DNA of 64,000 nt from Blautia sp. Lineage in GTDB: Bacteria; Bacillota; Clostridia; Lachnospirales; Lachnospiraceae. Shown one piece after another: positions 18,078-27,962 of the stretch. Location of the stretch: assembly GCA_023667395.1 (NCBI GenBank), contig JAMPAC010000002.1:116797-180796 (forward strand), in the 5' to 3' direction. The notes under the pieces were generated by a model. The model saw nothing but the letters and a program-made list of their open reading frames with translations, was not told the DNA's origin and searched no databases. Numbering within the stretch: the stretch's first letter is position 1; each line of letters starts with the position of its first letter. Made by a program: the position numbers and the translations under genes.

Positions 18078-19035
18078 GTTTGTAGACATGCCGTCAGGTG
18101 CGTTACGAGAGAAGACCTTACCATTACTTCACAAACATTTTGGAGAGGTTATTGAATGTGACAGTCCAGACTTTTTGTTTTATTCTGTGTTTGGCTATGA
18201 GCATTTAAAATATGATTGTGTGAGGATTCAGTGGATTGGGGAAAATTTAAGGCCGGATTTTAACATATGTGATTATGCGATTGGATTTGACCATATGGAA
18301 TTTAGGGATCGCTATTGTCGTATACCTTTATATTTTTTTTATGTGAACGATTATGAAAAAGCTATCAATAAGCACATGTTTTATTGCAATCAGGATATAT
18401 CCTTGAAGAAATTTTGTAATTTTGTGTATTCAAATGCGGATGCGAGTTTGGAAAGAACCGTATTTTTTAAGTTGCTTTCAGCGTACAAGCATGTAGACTC
18501 TGGTGGAAAATATATGAATAATATAGGGAAACCGGTGGAAGACAAATATGAATTTCAGAGGGAATATAAATTTTCTATAGCATTTGAGAATTCGTCCACA
18601 GATGGATATACAACAGAAAAGATTTTGCAGGCGTTTGCCGCAGGAACCATTCCGATTTATTGGGGTAATCCGGCAGTGGGAGAAGACTTTAATGAAAAGT
18701 CATTCATTAATTGCCACAGTTATGCTTCTTTTGAAGATGTGGTGAACCGCGTTATTGAGATTGATGTTAACGATAGCCTCTATTACCAATATATGAGGGA
18801 ACCGATAGGCTCAAAGGAACAATTCCCTCAGGATCCTTTAGGAAAGTATGAAGAATTTCTTGTTTATATATGCAGCCAATCTCCTATGGAAGCGATACGT
18901 AGGAGCAATATCATGTATGGTAAACAATATCAACAGGAACAGAGGGAGTTTCGCTTTGCGACGGAGAGAGATGAAAGAAAATGTTCTGTAATTGGTAGAG
19001 GATTAAAAAGAATCCGGGACAGGATGATGAAATGA
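18064..19035 (+). CDS. Glycosyltransferase family 10 (fucosyltransferase-like), second copy
   Basis: A 323-residue GT10 protein with KFSIAFENSSTDGYTTEK (about residues 171-188) and TIPIYWGNP. It is visibly close to the third copy at 39451: the same MxxKFVDxP start, the same PDFNICDYAIGF, and the same ending with SQxPxEAIRRSN. At the place where the third copy has its G9 tract this copy reads NNIGKPVEDKYEF and has no tract. Translationally coupled to the exporter ATPase by overlap. Confidence 0.86.
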   Translation: MLKIKFVDMPSGALREKTLPLLHKHFGEVIECDSPDFLFYSVFGYEHLKYDCVRIQWIGENLRPDFNICDYAIGFDHMEFRDRYCRIPLYFFYVNDYEKAINKHMFYCNQDISLKKFCNFVYSNADASLERTVFFKLLSAYKHVDSGGKYMNNIGKPVEDKYEFQREYKFSIAFENSSTDGYTTEKILQAFAAGTIPIYWGNPAVGEDFNEKSFINCHSYASFEDVVNRVIEIDVNDSLYYQYMREPIGSKEQFPQDPLGKYEEFLVYICSQSPMEAIRRSNIMYGKQYQQEQREFRFATERDERKCSVIGRGLKRIRDRMMK

Positions 19036-20201
19036 AATTGTTTGTAAGGATTATACGAGCGGCATATAGAAGAATGCATGGATTTCGTTTGAAAATTGTT
19101 GAAAAAATATACTGGATAATATGCCCGATAATATATCATTTTGAGGAAAAAAAACAAAGAAAGATTCCCATCGACAGAGAACTTCCAGTATTATATTTCT
19201 GCCATACGCCGTATCATCTTTTGATTACGTTGGTCAAGGCAATGCTGTCTGGGCAGGAGACGGCAATCATGCTATATAAAAAAATGCCTAATGTACAAGA
19301 CCTATATGGTGTGATTAGGGAGGCAGGATTATTTAAGAATGTTTATATTTCAACATTTTCAGATGACGAATTAGATCGATATTATCAATATAAGCAGAAA
19401 AAATATTTTCAGCGTTGGGCATTGAAAAGAAAACTGATGGAGAAAGAACATAATTTAGGAATTGTGCAAGCCTATTGCGTAAAAATGTACAATGATTTCT
19501 GTTTGTTGGGCTATTACCTGAATGTGATTAGGAAACCGTATGATGTAATAGAGGATGCTTTGGATGTATATCGTAAGGGAGGATTTATTGATCGGCACTG
19601 TTTGAAACCGTATAGGGAAATAGCATATAATTACGTCAGGAAAACTATATGTATGGGCTATTGTGGGGCAGCAATGGCTCGCGAATTAGAAGTTAATGAC
19701 AGGAAAATTGTTTATATGCCATATAGCGTATCTTTGCGTGAGGTATCAAGACAGGAAATGTTCAAAGCGTTGAGCGAAGAACAAAAGGCTTTGATCGTAA
19801 AAATTTTTGGGGTTAAAGCAGTCGTTGAACAGCTGCGTGCAAAAGACGGGAAAAAAAATCTGATTCTTACGCAGCCATTATGGGCGGATTATATTGTGCC
19901 CTCCGCAGAAATACAATTAAGATTATATGAAAATCTTGTCCAAAATATGGAAGGGGAGATTTTTATTAAACTGCACCCGCGTGACAATGTGGATTATACA
20001 GGATTGGAGAATGAGAGATGCCATGTTTTTGTTAGAAATGATTTTCCTATTGAAGTATTGAATTTTGTTGATGTGTTTTTTGAGGAATGCGTAACGTTGT
20101 GTTCGTCTTCTATTGCTGGATTAATTAACATAAAGACGGCAAGATCGCTATTTAACGAATATGGTGAAATCAGCAAGTATGTCGAAACGATGGCGGAGTA
20201 G
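19032..20201 (+). CDS. Glycosyltransferase family 52-like (sialyl/polysialyltransferase superfamily)
   Basis: A 389-residue protein. LYFCHTPYHLLITL (about residues 54-67), NLILTQPLWADYI (about 275-287) and FIKLHPRDN (about 311-319) match the pattern of GT52 and related polysialyltransferase-like proteins, with the Ser-rich GT-B end LCSSSIAGLIN. The family uses CMP-activated acids or other donors, and a CMP-sugar synthetase homologue lies at 25654. The first 40 residues are basic and hydrophobic and may touch the membrane. It ends the section without poly-G tracts. Confidence 0.65.
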   Translation: MKLFVRIIRAAYRRMHGFRLKIVEKIYWIICPIIYHFEEKKQRKIPIDRELPVLYFCHTPYHLLITLVKAMLSGQETAIMLYKKMPNVQDLYGVIREAGLFKNVYISTFSDDELDRYYQYKQKKYFQRWALKRKLMEKEHNLGIVQAYCVKMYNDFCLLGYYLNVIRKPYDVIEDALDVYRKGGFIDRHCLKPYREIAYNYVRKTICMGYCGAAMARELEVNDRKIVYMPYSVSLREVSRQEMFKALSEEQKALIVKIFGVKAVVEQLRAKDGKKNLILTQPLWADYIVPSAEIQLRLYENLVQNMEGEIFIKLHPRDNVDYTGLENERCHVFVRNDFPIEVLNFVDVFFEECVTLCSSSIAGLINIKTARSLFNEYGEISKYVETMAE

Positions 20202-20267
20202 GAAAGTTTTTAGAAAGAACTGTATTTGAAAGTATGAGGCTAAAACGGTAGGGGGATAGCAAGCAAT

Positions 20268-22049
20268 ATGAGAGATATATGTAGAAGAGGCGTTAAATCA
20301 GCAGCAGTTGTTTTTTTTGCAGGATGTTCGGCGGCTGCTTTGGTTGAACATAATTTCTCAATGGAAGCATTCATACTTTTTGTCATATTTATGGTATTAT
20401 ATCAAAAATGGCCTGTTCGATGCCGCAATGGAGTGCGTTGTGCTGCGTGTTTGCTGGCAAGTTGCTTTACATTGTTTACTTTTTTGGGTAAATATTATAT
20501 GGAATGGGAGTCTCTATGGTATATTGTTAATAATATCGGATGGAAAATACTGGTTATTATGATTGGATATTGGGCAATATATTGCTACTTGATTGGATAT
20601 CTATATCAATTTTTGGAAAGAGGGATTTGTGATATTGGAGGAAACTGCCAAAGGGGATTTAATTATTGGTTTTGTTTCATGATTATATTTTTATTATGGC
20701 TTCCTTATATAATTGTTATGTGGCCAGGAACCATTGAATGGGATGCGCTTGTTCAGTTGGGAGATTATTTTGGAGATTGGGCACGTTCAAATCATCATCC
20801 ATACTTATCATCTATGATAATGGGCAGCTGCGTAAATATTGGGGAAAGATTATTCCAGAGTGATAATATAGGGTTGTTTATTTATACTTTTATGCAATGC
20901 CTTGTCACGATTTCCATTATGGTATATTCTTTGGCATTAATTAATAAATGGCATGTACAACGAGGAATATTTATTACGATACTTCTTTTTTATGGTTTGT
21001 TTACAGTTTACCCAAGTAATGCGTATTACATGAATAAGGACAGCATGTATAGTGCTTTTTGCTTGCTGCTATTGCTTTTGTACATTAGTTTTCGCGAATG
21101 TGAGGCTTGGAGTTGGAAAAGGTTAATGGGGGGGGTGGTGACAGTTTTACTTATTTATTCATACCGAAATAATGGCGTATATTTGTTGCTTGGAAGTTGT
21201 ACAATATGGGCTGTTGATTTTTTTGTGCAGCATAAAAGAAAAGCGGCAATGTTTTTTACCGTGTTGCTGGTAGAGACAGTCATATTACATATTGGTTATC
21301 ATGGGTGGTTTATGCCGAAATATGAGATTGCAGAAGGACGCATCAACGAAGCATTGTCTATTCCTTTGCAGCAAACGGCAAGATATTGTTTGGAGCATGA
21401 AGAAGAAATAACAGAAGAAGAACGGGTTGTCCTGGCGAAATATTTTGCGGTAGACAACATAGAGGATTATTATGACCCGGAGATTTCGGACGCTGTAAAG
21501 GGACGGTTTTTGGCAGAATCGGGAGAAGAGTTACGAGAATATTTTGCGCTATGGTGGGAAATGTTTATAAAGCACCCCACGACTTATGTGAAGGCTACAC
21601 TTAATAATGTATATGGATATTTTTATCCTGCTTATGGGGAATATAGTAATAGTGTGGGAAATTATAGAGTTGTTCCATATGCGCCTGAAGGTATAAGTGT
21701 GCATTTTAGTCAATGGAACATGAGGGGATCGTATATTCTTGAAGAGATTGCCAGGGGGCTGAAAGAAACTCCGTTTATAGGATATTTATATAGTATGGGA
21801 ACATATAGTTGGATTATACTATTAATTACAGGGCTATGCATAATTAGGGGAAAGAAATCTATTATGGGAGTGCTGCTTCCTATAGGGATATCTTTTCTGG
21901 TTTGTATTGCATCACCAGTGAATGGATTTCTCCGTTATATGCTTCCGATTATTTATATGCTTCCAGTAACGGTGATTTATATATTAAAAGAATGTGACTG
22001 TAATAAAGGGAATGATAATGGAGGAACTAAACTTGAAAATGTTGAATGA
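20268..22049 (+). CDS. DUF6020-like polytopic membrane protein, poly-G tract G8 (in frame)
   Basis: A 593-residue protein with about 13 hydrophobic helices and a large outer loop (about residues 365-480). WPGTIEWDALVQLGDYFGDW and NHHPYLSS (about residues 152-185) match the DUF6020 group, thought to be GT-C type membrane glycosyltransferases using lipid-phosphate sugars. A G8 run at 21128-21135 encodes the MGGVV junction (about residue 287). At G7 the frame meets TGA two codons on, and at G9 a TAA about 15 codons on, so this copy is ON. AGGGGGAT precedes the ATG. The family name is from memory of the motif pattern. Confidence 0.68.
   Translation: MRDICRRGVKSAAVVFFAGCSAAALVEHNFSMEAFILFVIFMVLYQKWPVRCRNGVRCAACLLASCFTLFTFLGKYYMEWESLWYIVNNIGWKILVIMIGYWAIYCYLIGYLYQFLERGICDIGGNCQRGFNYWFCFMIIFLLWLPYIIVMWPGTIEWDALVQLGDYFGDWARSNHHPYLSSMIMGSCVNIGERLFQSDNIGLFIYTFMQCLVTISIMVYSLALINKWHVQRGIFITILLFYGLFTVYPSNAYYMNKDSMYSAFCLLLLLLYISFRECEAWSWKRLMGGVVTVLLIYSYRNNGVYLLLGSCTIWAVDFFVQHKRKAAMFFTVLLVETVILHIGYHGWFMPKYEIAEGRINEALSIPLQQTARYCLEHEEEITEEERVVLAKYFAVDNIEDYYDPEISDAVKGRFLAESGEELREYFALWWEMFIKHPTTYVKATLNNVYGYFYPAYGEYSNSVGNYRVVPYAPEGISVHFSQWNMRGSYILEEIARGLKETPFIGYLYSMGTYSWIILLITGLCIIRGKKSIMGVLLPIGISFLVCIASPVNGFLRYMLPIIYMLPVTVIYILKECDCNKGNDNGGTKLENVE
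21128..21135 (+). repeat. Poly-G tract, G8, in DUF6020-like gene
   Basis: Eight G residues inside AT-rich coding DNA, in frame now. One base more or less truncates the protein near residue 290-305. Confidence 0.8.
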
Positions 22050-23174
22050 ATTATTATGTATGCAAGATGGCACTGCATTGATGGTGAAAAATTGCATAAA
22101 TTTAGTTAAAAATTCTAACAAAGTTATAATTTTTGGAGCAGGTGTTGGGGGGGGCAGATTTATAAGCTTTTGCAGAAATATGGGTGCACAGATAAAATAT
22201 GTGCATGGGCAGATAATAACAAGCTTAAGTTTGACCAGACATATATGGAAAGCAGGCTGAAAATTATTGAGCCTGAAAAACTTCCTGCTCGAATGGGACT
22301 GGATTGTGATGTTATAGTGGCTTCTTCGGCGTATGATAAAATCAGGGAACAATTGATGATATTGGGATATCAGCAGGATAGAATTCATTTATATAATTTT
22401 GCGTTTATGGATATAGAATATACGGATAAAGAATTTATTGTGGATCATTTAGAAGATTTCACAAGGTCTTTTGATCGTCTGGCTGATGATAAGTCAAAAA
22501 GAATATATGTCAATATTCTAAACTATAGAATTACGAAAGATGAGCAGTATCTTCAAGATATGCAGCCGGATGTTGATGACGAATGCAATCAATATTTTCC
22601 GGATTCCATTTTTGAATATAAGAATGATGAGTGCTTCCTGGACATAGGTGCATATACAGGGGATACATTTCAGACGTTTGATAAAATATATAATGGGAAG
22701 TATAATCAGTATTATGGATTTGAAGCAGACCCCTATGTATTCCAAAAATTGGAGGAATTAATAGGCAGTTTAAACAGTAACAAATTAAGTATATACAATA
22801 TTGCCGCATGGAGTTCTAAAACACAGTTATTTTTTGATGAGGTAGCGGGTTCCAGCCAAATGTCAGAAAAAATTAAAAAAAATAAGATTTGGGCAGATTG
22901 TATTGACCATGTTCTGCATGAAAAAAAAGTTTCGTTTGTGAAAATGGATATTGAGGGTGCTGAATATAATGCTTTGTTAGGAATGGAAAAAATAATAAAG
23001 CGTGACAGGCCGATTTTGGCAATATGCGTATATCATTTAAGGGATGACTTTTATAAGTTACCTGATTATATTGATAGGCTTGTGCCTGGGGAGTATGTAT
23101 TTTATATGAGACAGTATAGATATACTCCTACAGAAACTGTTTGTTATATGGTACCCCAATATAGAATTGTTTGA
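22018..23174 (+). CDS. FkbM-family methyltransferase, frameshifted at poly-G (phase OFF)
   Basis: FkbM proteins methylate sugars using S-adenosylmethionine. The upstream frame gives KVIIFGAGVGGG and then stops at 22258-22260; the downstream frame gives QKYGCTDKICAWADNN, then the methyltransferase core FLDIGAYTGDTF and VKMDIEGAEYNALLG to the stop at 23174. The break is the G8 run at 22147-22154. With nine Gs the reading becomes GAGVGGGQIYKLLQKYG and the whole protein of about 385 residues is open. The start at 22018 has AAGGG seven bases upstream, inside the end of the previous gene; GTG 21994 and ATG 22012 are alternatives. At this tract length only a fragment of about 80 residues is made, unless a downstream start is used. 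Confidence 0.85.
22147..22154 (+). repeat. Poly-G tract, G8, out of frame in FkbM gene
   Basis: Eight Gs separate two reading frames of one gene. G9 (or G6) would join them. This is a direct view of the OFF state. Confidence 0.85.
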
Positions 23175-23212
23175 AGAAAGTGAATATTTTATATGATAGG
23201 ATAGGAGACTCC

Positions 23213-24312
23213 ATGGTGAAAACAAGAAATATACAGCTTGATTTCCTTAAAATGATGGCAATTATTGGTGTTTGCTATTGCCACTACGGTACTTTATATG
23301 TAGATTCAACAGATTTGTCGGTCTATGGGGTCGCAAAAATATTAACGAGATTGTTGGCGTGTACGGCCGTTCCGCTTTTTTTTATGATTAATGGCATTCT
23401 CACTTTGGGAAATGATTATACGTCTTCCTCCATACTTAAAAAGGCATGGAATTTATTCTATAGGTTAATAATATATATACCGCTTACGGCTTTTGGATAT
23501 GCGTATTTACATGATGGACAAGTTTTGTCATTTAGAGAGTTAATGTACAGGTGTTACAATTGGCAGGGAAATGGAGTGCAGCATTTATGGTTTCTCTTTT
23601 CGTTATTGACAATTTATTTATTATATCCGATTATTTATATGATACATAAGGGACATGTTGGCTGGGGGGGGGTAAAGTATTTCAGGTGTTGTTTATTGTT
23701 TTGACATTTGGAAACTCAGGTATCAATCTTCTATATAATTTAATTTGTTTTTTTAAACAGATTCCGGCGGAATATGTGTATGACAGGGATTTTTTTAATG
23801 GTATCAACTTTGCGAACGGATGGTATTCGTGGGTAATTGTTTATTATGTATTAGGCGCAGCAATGTCACAATATAAAGCTACCAGGAGGGATATGGTTTG
23901 GGCAGTGGTCGTAATTGGATGTAGCAGTATGGTTTATGTTTGGATATGTTATAATATGGCGATATATACCAAGGATATAAGCTATATGGTGTATTTTTGG
24001 GGCTATGATCAATTTTATATGTTATTACTTGTCGTTTCAATTTATGTTTTGAGCAGTAAACTGAATTGCATTCATTATCCCCCCGCTGTAAAAAGGTGGA
24101 TTACAAATGTAGGGGGATGTACACTGGGTATTCTTTTTTTCCATCGTTTTTATGGGGAACTTATTAGAAATACGCTTCTAAAATACTGCAGTGTGGATAC
24201 AAGGACTGCTTCGCTTGGATGTGGATTGATTACGGGAATAATGGTATTTTTGTGTTCATTTTTTTCTACATGGTTATTAAAAAGAACCAGGGTGGGAAGA
24301 GTACTGTTTTAA
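23213..24312 (+). CDS. Acyltransferase-3 (OafA-like), frameshifted at poly-G (phase OFF)
   Basis: An integral membrane O-acyltransferase of roughly 365 residues when in frame. The N-terminal part has QLDFLKMMAIIGVCYCHYG, the family's first-helix His region, and VPLFFMINGIL. A G9 run at 23664-23672 throws the reading out of frame; the first frame stops at 23702-23704, and the continuation FQVLFIVLTFGNSG to the final ATG-free frame ends at 24312. G10 or G7 restores the protein. The ATG at 23213 has GGAG at 23203-23206. The product would O-acetylate (or otherwise acylate) a glycan at the membrane. Confidence 0.85.
23664..23672 (+). repeat. Poly-G tract, G9, out of frame in acyltransferase
   Basis: Nine Gs at the point where the reading frame breaks. 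G10 gives GWGGGKVFQ and G7 gives GWGGKVFQ, both continuous. Confidence 0.85.
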
Positions 24313-24341
24313 AATAAAAACTGAATGTAGGTGGAGGTTTT

Positions 24342-25622
24342 ATGACCAGAGTAACAAAAATGATATGTGAATTTATAATATTATTGGGAGCGGGCTGTTT
24401 ATTGTTGGTTTTAGTTCAGTTTTTGCCGGCGGATAGAATACGATATCATATTGAAGAAAGTGCACTTAGATTAGCGGAAGAGGGAGATTATCCATACGTG
24501 GGAAGTTGTGAGCAAGCGTTTTTAGTGGATAATTGGACAGAGGCAACGTTGTTGACTTTTAATTATACATCGGATACAAGCAGGCCGATCTATAGTGCGT
24601 TTATAGCTACATCATATATGCCCCCTAACTCTACAGGCGTCAGTAGGTTACAGGCTGTTATCAGTGAAAACTGGAGGGAGAAAGAAGATTATATTAGCAC
24701 GAGGGGAGTTAATTGGATAGGCTATAATGTTTTCTTGCGACTGGGTTTATGTTTTTTAAATATGGCCGAATTAAGGGTTATATTAAATATTGTAAGTTAT
24801 AGCGTGGTGTTTTTAACGCTCTTAATGATTTACAGATATCAGGGGGGGTATAAGGCCTTTGGCATTGGTATTACATTACTCTTATTTAATTTTTATACAT
24901 TGTCGGTTTGTTGGTCGTTAGGAGTATTTTGTGTCCTTGTTGCTTGTATTGTTATTATGTTTTTTTTAAATCGCAGTGCCAATTTGGATTATTTTAATGC
25001 CATGTTTGTGGTTGGAATCATTACGGCATATTTTGATTGGTTAAGTATACCTCTGATTACCTGGGGGTTACCAATAGGGATAATTCTTGCTAAGGAATAC
25101 CAGGAGAGGAATAGTGATAGATTTAAGCCTTATTTCATGCTTTTGCTGAAGACTGGGGCAGGCTGGTGCCTTGGTTATATTCTAATGACATTGAGCAAAA
25201 CGGCGATTGCAGTTGGAATTCAGGGGAAAGAGGCTTGGGATTTTTTTACTGAGAGATTAGCGGCGGATACAAATACACAATCGTTAAAGCAATTTTGTAT
25301 AGCAGTCTATAAATTGATACTCTCGATATCCCCGTTCAACGTATTTCCGGAAGAAAGTGTTGTTCCTGCTATGATAGTAGGGGTGGCGTTTCTGCTGCAA
25401 ATAGTGGTTGTAGTGCGATATCGAAAAATGAGAGCTATGAATTTAGCTTATATGTTGGTGGGCTTTGCGCCATTCGTATACTATGTTTATGCCAAGGGGC
25501 ATATCGGACATGTAGCGATAGAGTTTAGAAGTCTGATGATTTCATGCTATGCGCTTTGGTTGTCGTGGGAGCCGATTTATTGTGAGATTGTGAAAAATAA
25601 CATTAGAAAAAGGAATGCTTGA
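24342..25622 (+). CDS. Polytopic membrane protein with poly-G G7 (in frame), paralogue of 27963-29267
   Basis: A 426-residue protein with about ten helices. I do not recognise a named family. An outer loop after the first helix has FLVDNWTEATLLTFNYTSD (about residues 60-78), the kind of acidic loop found in GT-C enzymes, and later YFDWLSIPLITWGLP and EFRSLMIS. The paralogue at 27963 shares all of these. A G7 run at 24842-24848 encodes QGG (about residue 168); G8 gives an immediate TAA. It is ON. A role as membrane glycosyltransferase working with GtrA/GtrB nearby is an inference. Confidence 0.62.
   Translation: MTRVTKMICEFIILLGAGCLLLVLVQFLPADRIRYHIEESALRLAEEGDYPYVGSCEQAFLVDNWTEATLLTFNYTSDTSRPIYSAFIATSYMPPNSTGVSRLQAVISENWREKEDYISTRGVNWIGYNVFLRLGLCFLNMAELRVILNIVSYSVVFLTLLMIYRYQGGYKAFGIGITLLLFNFYTLSVCWSLGVFCVLVACIVIMFFLNRSANLDYFNAMFVVGIITAYFDWLSIPLITWGLPIGIILAKEYQERNSDRFKPYFMLLLKTGAGWCLGYILMTLSKTAIAVGIQGKEAWDFFTERLAADTNTQSLKQFCIAVYKLILSISPFNVFPEESVVPAMIVGVAFLLQIVVVVRYRKMRAMNLAYMLVGFAPFVYYVYAKGHIGHVAIEFRSLMISCYALWLSWEPIYCEIVKNNIRKRNA
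24842..24848 (+). repeat. Poly-G tract, G7, in membrane protein gene
   Basis: The shortest of the tracts, in frame. It lies at the same aligned position as the G9 tract of the paralogue (28491-28499). Confidence 0.65.
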
Positions 25623-25653
25623 ACGATAAAAATATTTGAATAAGGAGTATTAC

Positions 25654-26307
25654 ATGAAAACAATTGCCATAGTTCCCATAAAATTGAATAGTCGGCGTTT
25701 GCCTAAAAAGAATATTAAAAGCTTTACCAATGGAAAGCCATTGTGCCATTATATTTTGTCTACACTTTTATCTGTTCGCGGAGTGGATGATGTTTATGTT
25801 TATTGTAGTAATCCAATCATTCAGAAGTTTGTGCCTGAAGGGATTAAGTATTTAGTTCGTCCTGCTTCGTTGGATCAGGATACTACTAAGATAAATGAGG
25901 TTTTACGCAGTTTTGCGTTAGAGGTTCCAGCAGATATATATGTTATGACACATACCACAGCTCCTTTTATTTCCAAAGAATCAATTGAGAATGGATTAGA
26001 GGCTGTTAGGGAAGGTGGATATGATTCGGCTTTTGCGGCAAAAAAGGTACAGGATTTTCTCTGGAAAGATGGAGAGCCATTTAATTATGATTTGGGTAAT
26101 ATTCCCCGTACACAGGATTTGCCCGTTTTGTATCAGGAAACCAGCGGGTTTTATATTTATAGGAGCGATGTTATAACTAGACTTAATCGCCGAATAGGGC
26201 AGAACCCCTATATTGTTGAAGTGAGTGAAGTGGAAGCAATTGATATTGATGAGGCTGAAGATTTTTTGATTGCTGATGCTGTTTATAACTATTTTTTGAA
26301 AAAATAA
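25654..26307 (+). CDS. CMP-sugar synthetase-like cytidylyltransferase (NeuA/PseF type)
   Basis: A 217-residue nucleotidyltransferase. AIVPIKLNSRRLPKKNIKSF at residues 4-23 is the CTP-binding signature (A/RSxRxxxKN-like), and VMTHTTAPF, SGFYIYRSD and IDIDEAEDF follow in the order seen in acylneuraminate and related cytidylyltransferases. AAGGAG six bases before the ATG at 25654 fixes the start. It activates a keto-acid sugar with CTP. No NeuB/PseI synthase is in the window; the aldolase fusion next door may take that role. Confidence 0.8.
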   Translation: MKTIAIVPIKLNSRRLPKKNIKSFTNGKPLCHYILSTLLSVRGVDDVYVYCSNPIIQKFVPEGIKYLVRPASLDQDTTKINEVLRSFALEVPADIYVMTHTTAPFISKESIENGLEAVREGGYDSAFAAKKVQDFLWKDGEPFNYDLGNIPRTQDLPVLYQETSGFYIYRSDVITRLNRRIGQNPYIVEVSEVEAIDIDEAEDFLIADAVYNYFLKK

Positions 26308-26328
26308 ATGGTTAGTGGGGTTACATTT

Positions 26329-27906
26329 ATGAAAGACATTATGGTTTTGGATTGCACGTTGCGGGATGGAGGGTATTGTAATCAATGGAAATTTGGTAGG
26401 GAAAACATTGGAAAAATTATAAAGAGTTTGATCGAGGCAAATATTGGAATTATTGAATGCGGTTTTTTGACAGAGAAAGCAGCGTATGTGAATGGAAGTA
26501 CGAGATTCACTTCCGTTGGGCAACTCAATGATATATTAGAACACACAGCTGGACAAACGTATGTGGCGATGATTAATTATGGCGAATATGAGATTGGTCA
26601 TCTACCGCAATGTGAAGATACCATATTGGATGGAATCAGAATTGCTTTTCATAAAAAAGATATGATTCCTGCGTTGGAATTTTGCCGACAAATCAAAGAA
26701 AAAGGATATAAGGTTTTTTTGCAGCCCATGGTTTCCCTAAATTATTCTGAGGAAGAATTCCTGAGACTGATTGACCTGACTAATGATATGGAGCCTTATG
26801 CTTTTTACATTGTAGATAGTTTCGGCATGATGAAAAGACAGGATATGATACGTTTGTATTATTTAGTGGAGCATCGCCTTAAGGATACGATTCAAATAGG
26901 GTTTCATTCCCATAATAACATGCAGATGGCTTTTGCCAACGCGCAGGTACTTGCCGATATACCAAGCAACAGGAAGTTGATAATCGATACTAGTATCATG
27001 GGGATGGGGCGAGGTGCTGGAAATTTAAATACAGAACTTTTTGTAGAATATCTTAATGAAAGCGCCAAAACAAAATATTATTTAAAACCTCTGCTACGAG
27101 TCATTGATGAGGTGGTGAATGGCTTTTATCGAATTAACTATTGGGGATATTCATTGCCAAACTATTTGTCAGCTGCGTATAACACACATCCTAACTATGC
27201 AAGCTATCTGGCAGACAAAAATGCCTTGACTGTTGAAAATATGGAAGAAATATTTGCTATGATGGCGGATGAAAAGAGAAGTGATTTTGATAAAACATAT
27301 ATCGAGGATCTGTATTTGCGGTATATGGAAAAAGGAAATGTTAATGAAACACACCTCGAAGAATTTCAAAAGAGCATGAAAGGAAAGAGAGTGCTTGTTA
27401 TTGCTCCGGGGAGAAGCATAAAAGATGAACAGAAAGTAATTGAACAGGAAATGAAGTCTCCAGATGTTATTTCAATAGGGATCAATGCTGATTATTATGC
27501 GCGTGAGACCGATTATATTTTTGTAAGCAATATAAGAAGATTTAAAAATATCCCCAAAATAAAATATTCAAAATGTATTATAACATCCAACATATCTGCA
27601 GATGGGGTGTATTTGCAGACAGAGTATAGGAGTTTGTTGAACAGCGTTGAATTAGTAAAAGACAATGCGGGATTAATGTTAATTAAATTCTTAATGCAAT
27701 TAGGGGTAAAAAAGATTTTGTTGGCAGGAATGGATGGATATTCTCATGATGCCAGTGAAAACTACGCTGAAGATCGTATGTTACTTATTTCACAGGCAGC
27801 TGTTTGGGATGCAATGAATGAAGGAATGTCTGTGGTTTTAAAAAAATATTCAGGGGAAGTAGACATACAGTTTTTGACGACTCAAAGGCATGTAAGAATA
27901 ACATAA
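26329..27906 (+). CDS. HMGL/DmpG-like aldolase fused to a C-terminal GT42/MptE-like domain
   Basis: A protein of about 525 residues. The N-terminal 280 residues form a DRE-TIM aldolase: LDCTLRDGGYCNQW (about residues 6-19), the metal ligands H-x-H in GFHSHNN (about 192-194), and MGMGRGAGNLNTE (about 222-234). Such enzymes join or split pyruvate and an aldehyde. After about residue 345 a second domain begins, VLVIAPGRSIKDE (about 354-366) and KKILLAGMDGYSHD (about 463-476), resembling the nucleotide-binding fold of GT42 sialyltransferases and MptE-like proteins. The start at 26329 is chosen over 26308 because of GGGG spacing. Placement right after a CMP-sugar synthetase suggests synthesis, or synthesis and transfer, of an unusual 2-keto sugar acid. 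Confidence 0.68.
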   Translation: MKDIMVLDCTLRDGGYCNQWKFGRENIGKIIKSLIEANIGIIECGFLTEKAAYVNGSTRFTSVGQLNDILEHTAGQTYVAMINYGEYEIGHLPQCEDTILDGIRIAFHKKDMIPALEFCRQIKEKGYKVFLQPMVSLNYSEEEFLRLIDLTNDMEPYAFYIVDSFGMMKRQDMIRLYYLVEHRLKDTIQIGFHSHNNMQMAFANAQVLADIPSNRKLIIDTSIMGMGRGAGNLNTELFVEYLNESAKTKYYLKPLLRVIDEVVNGFYRINYWGYSLPNYLSAAYNTHPNYASYLADKNALTVENMEEIFAMMADEKRSDFDKTYIEDLYLRYMEKGNVNETHLEEFQKSMKGKRVLVIAPGRSIKDEQKVIEQEMKSPDVISIGINADYYARETDYIFVSNIRRFKNIPKIKYSKCIITSNISADGVYLQTEYRSLLNSVELVKDNAGLMLIKFLMQLGVKKILLAGMDGYSHDASENYAEDRMLLISQAAVWDAMNEGMSVVLKKYSGEVDIQFLTTQRHVRIT

Positions 27907-27962
27907 ATAGCTAAATACTGGTTTTTGTGCGAATATATAAAAGGTATAAAGAGGATATAAGG

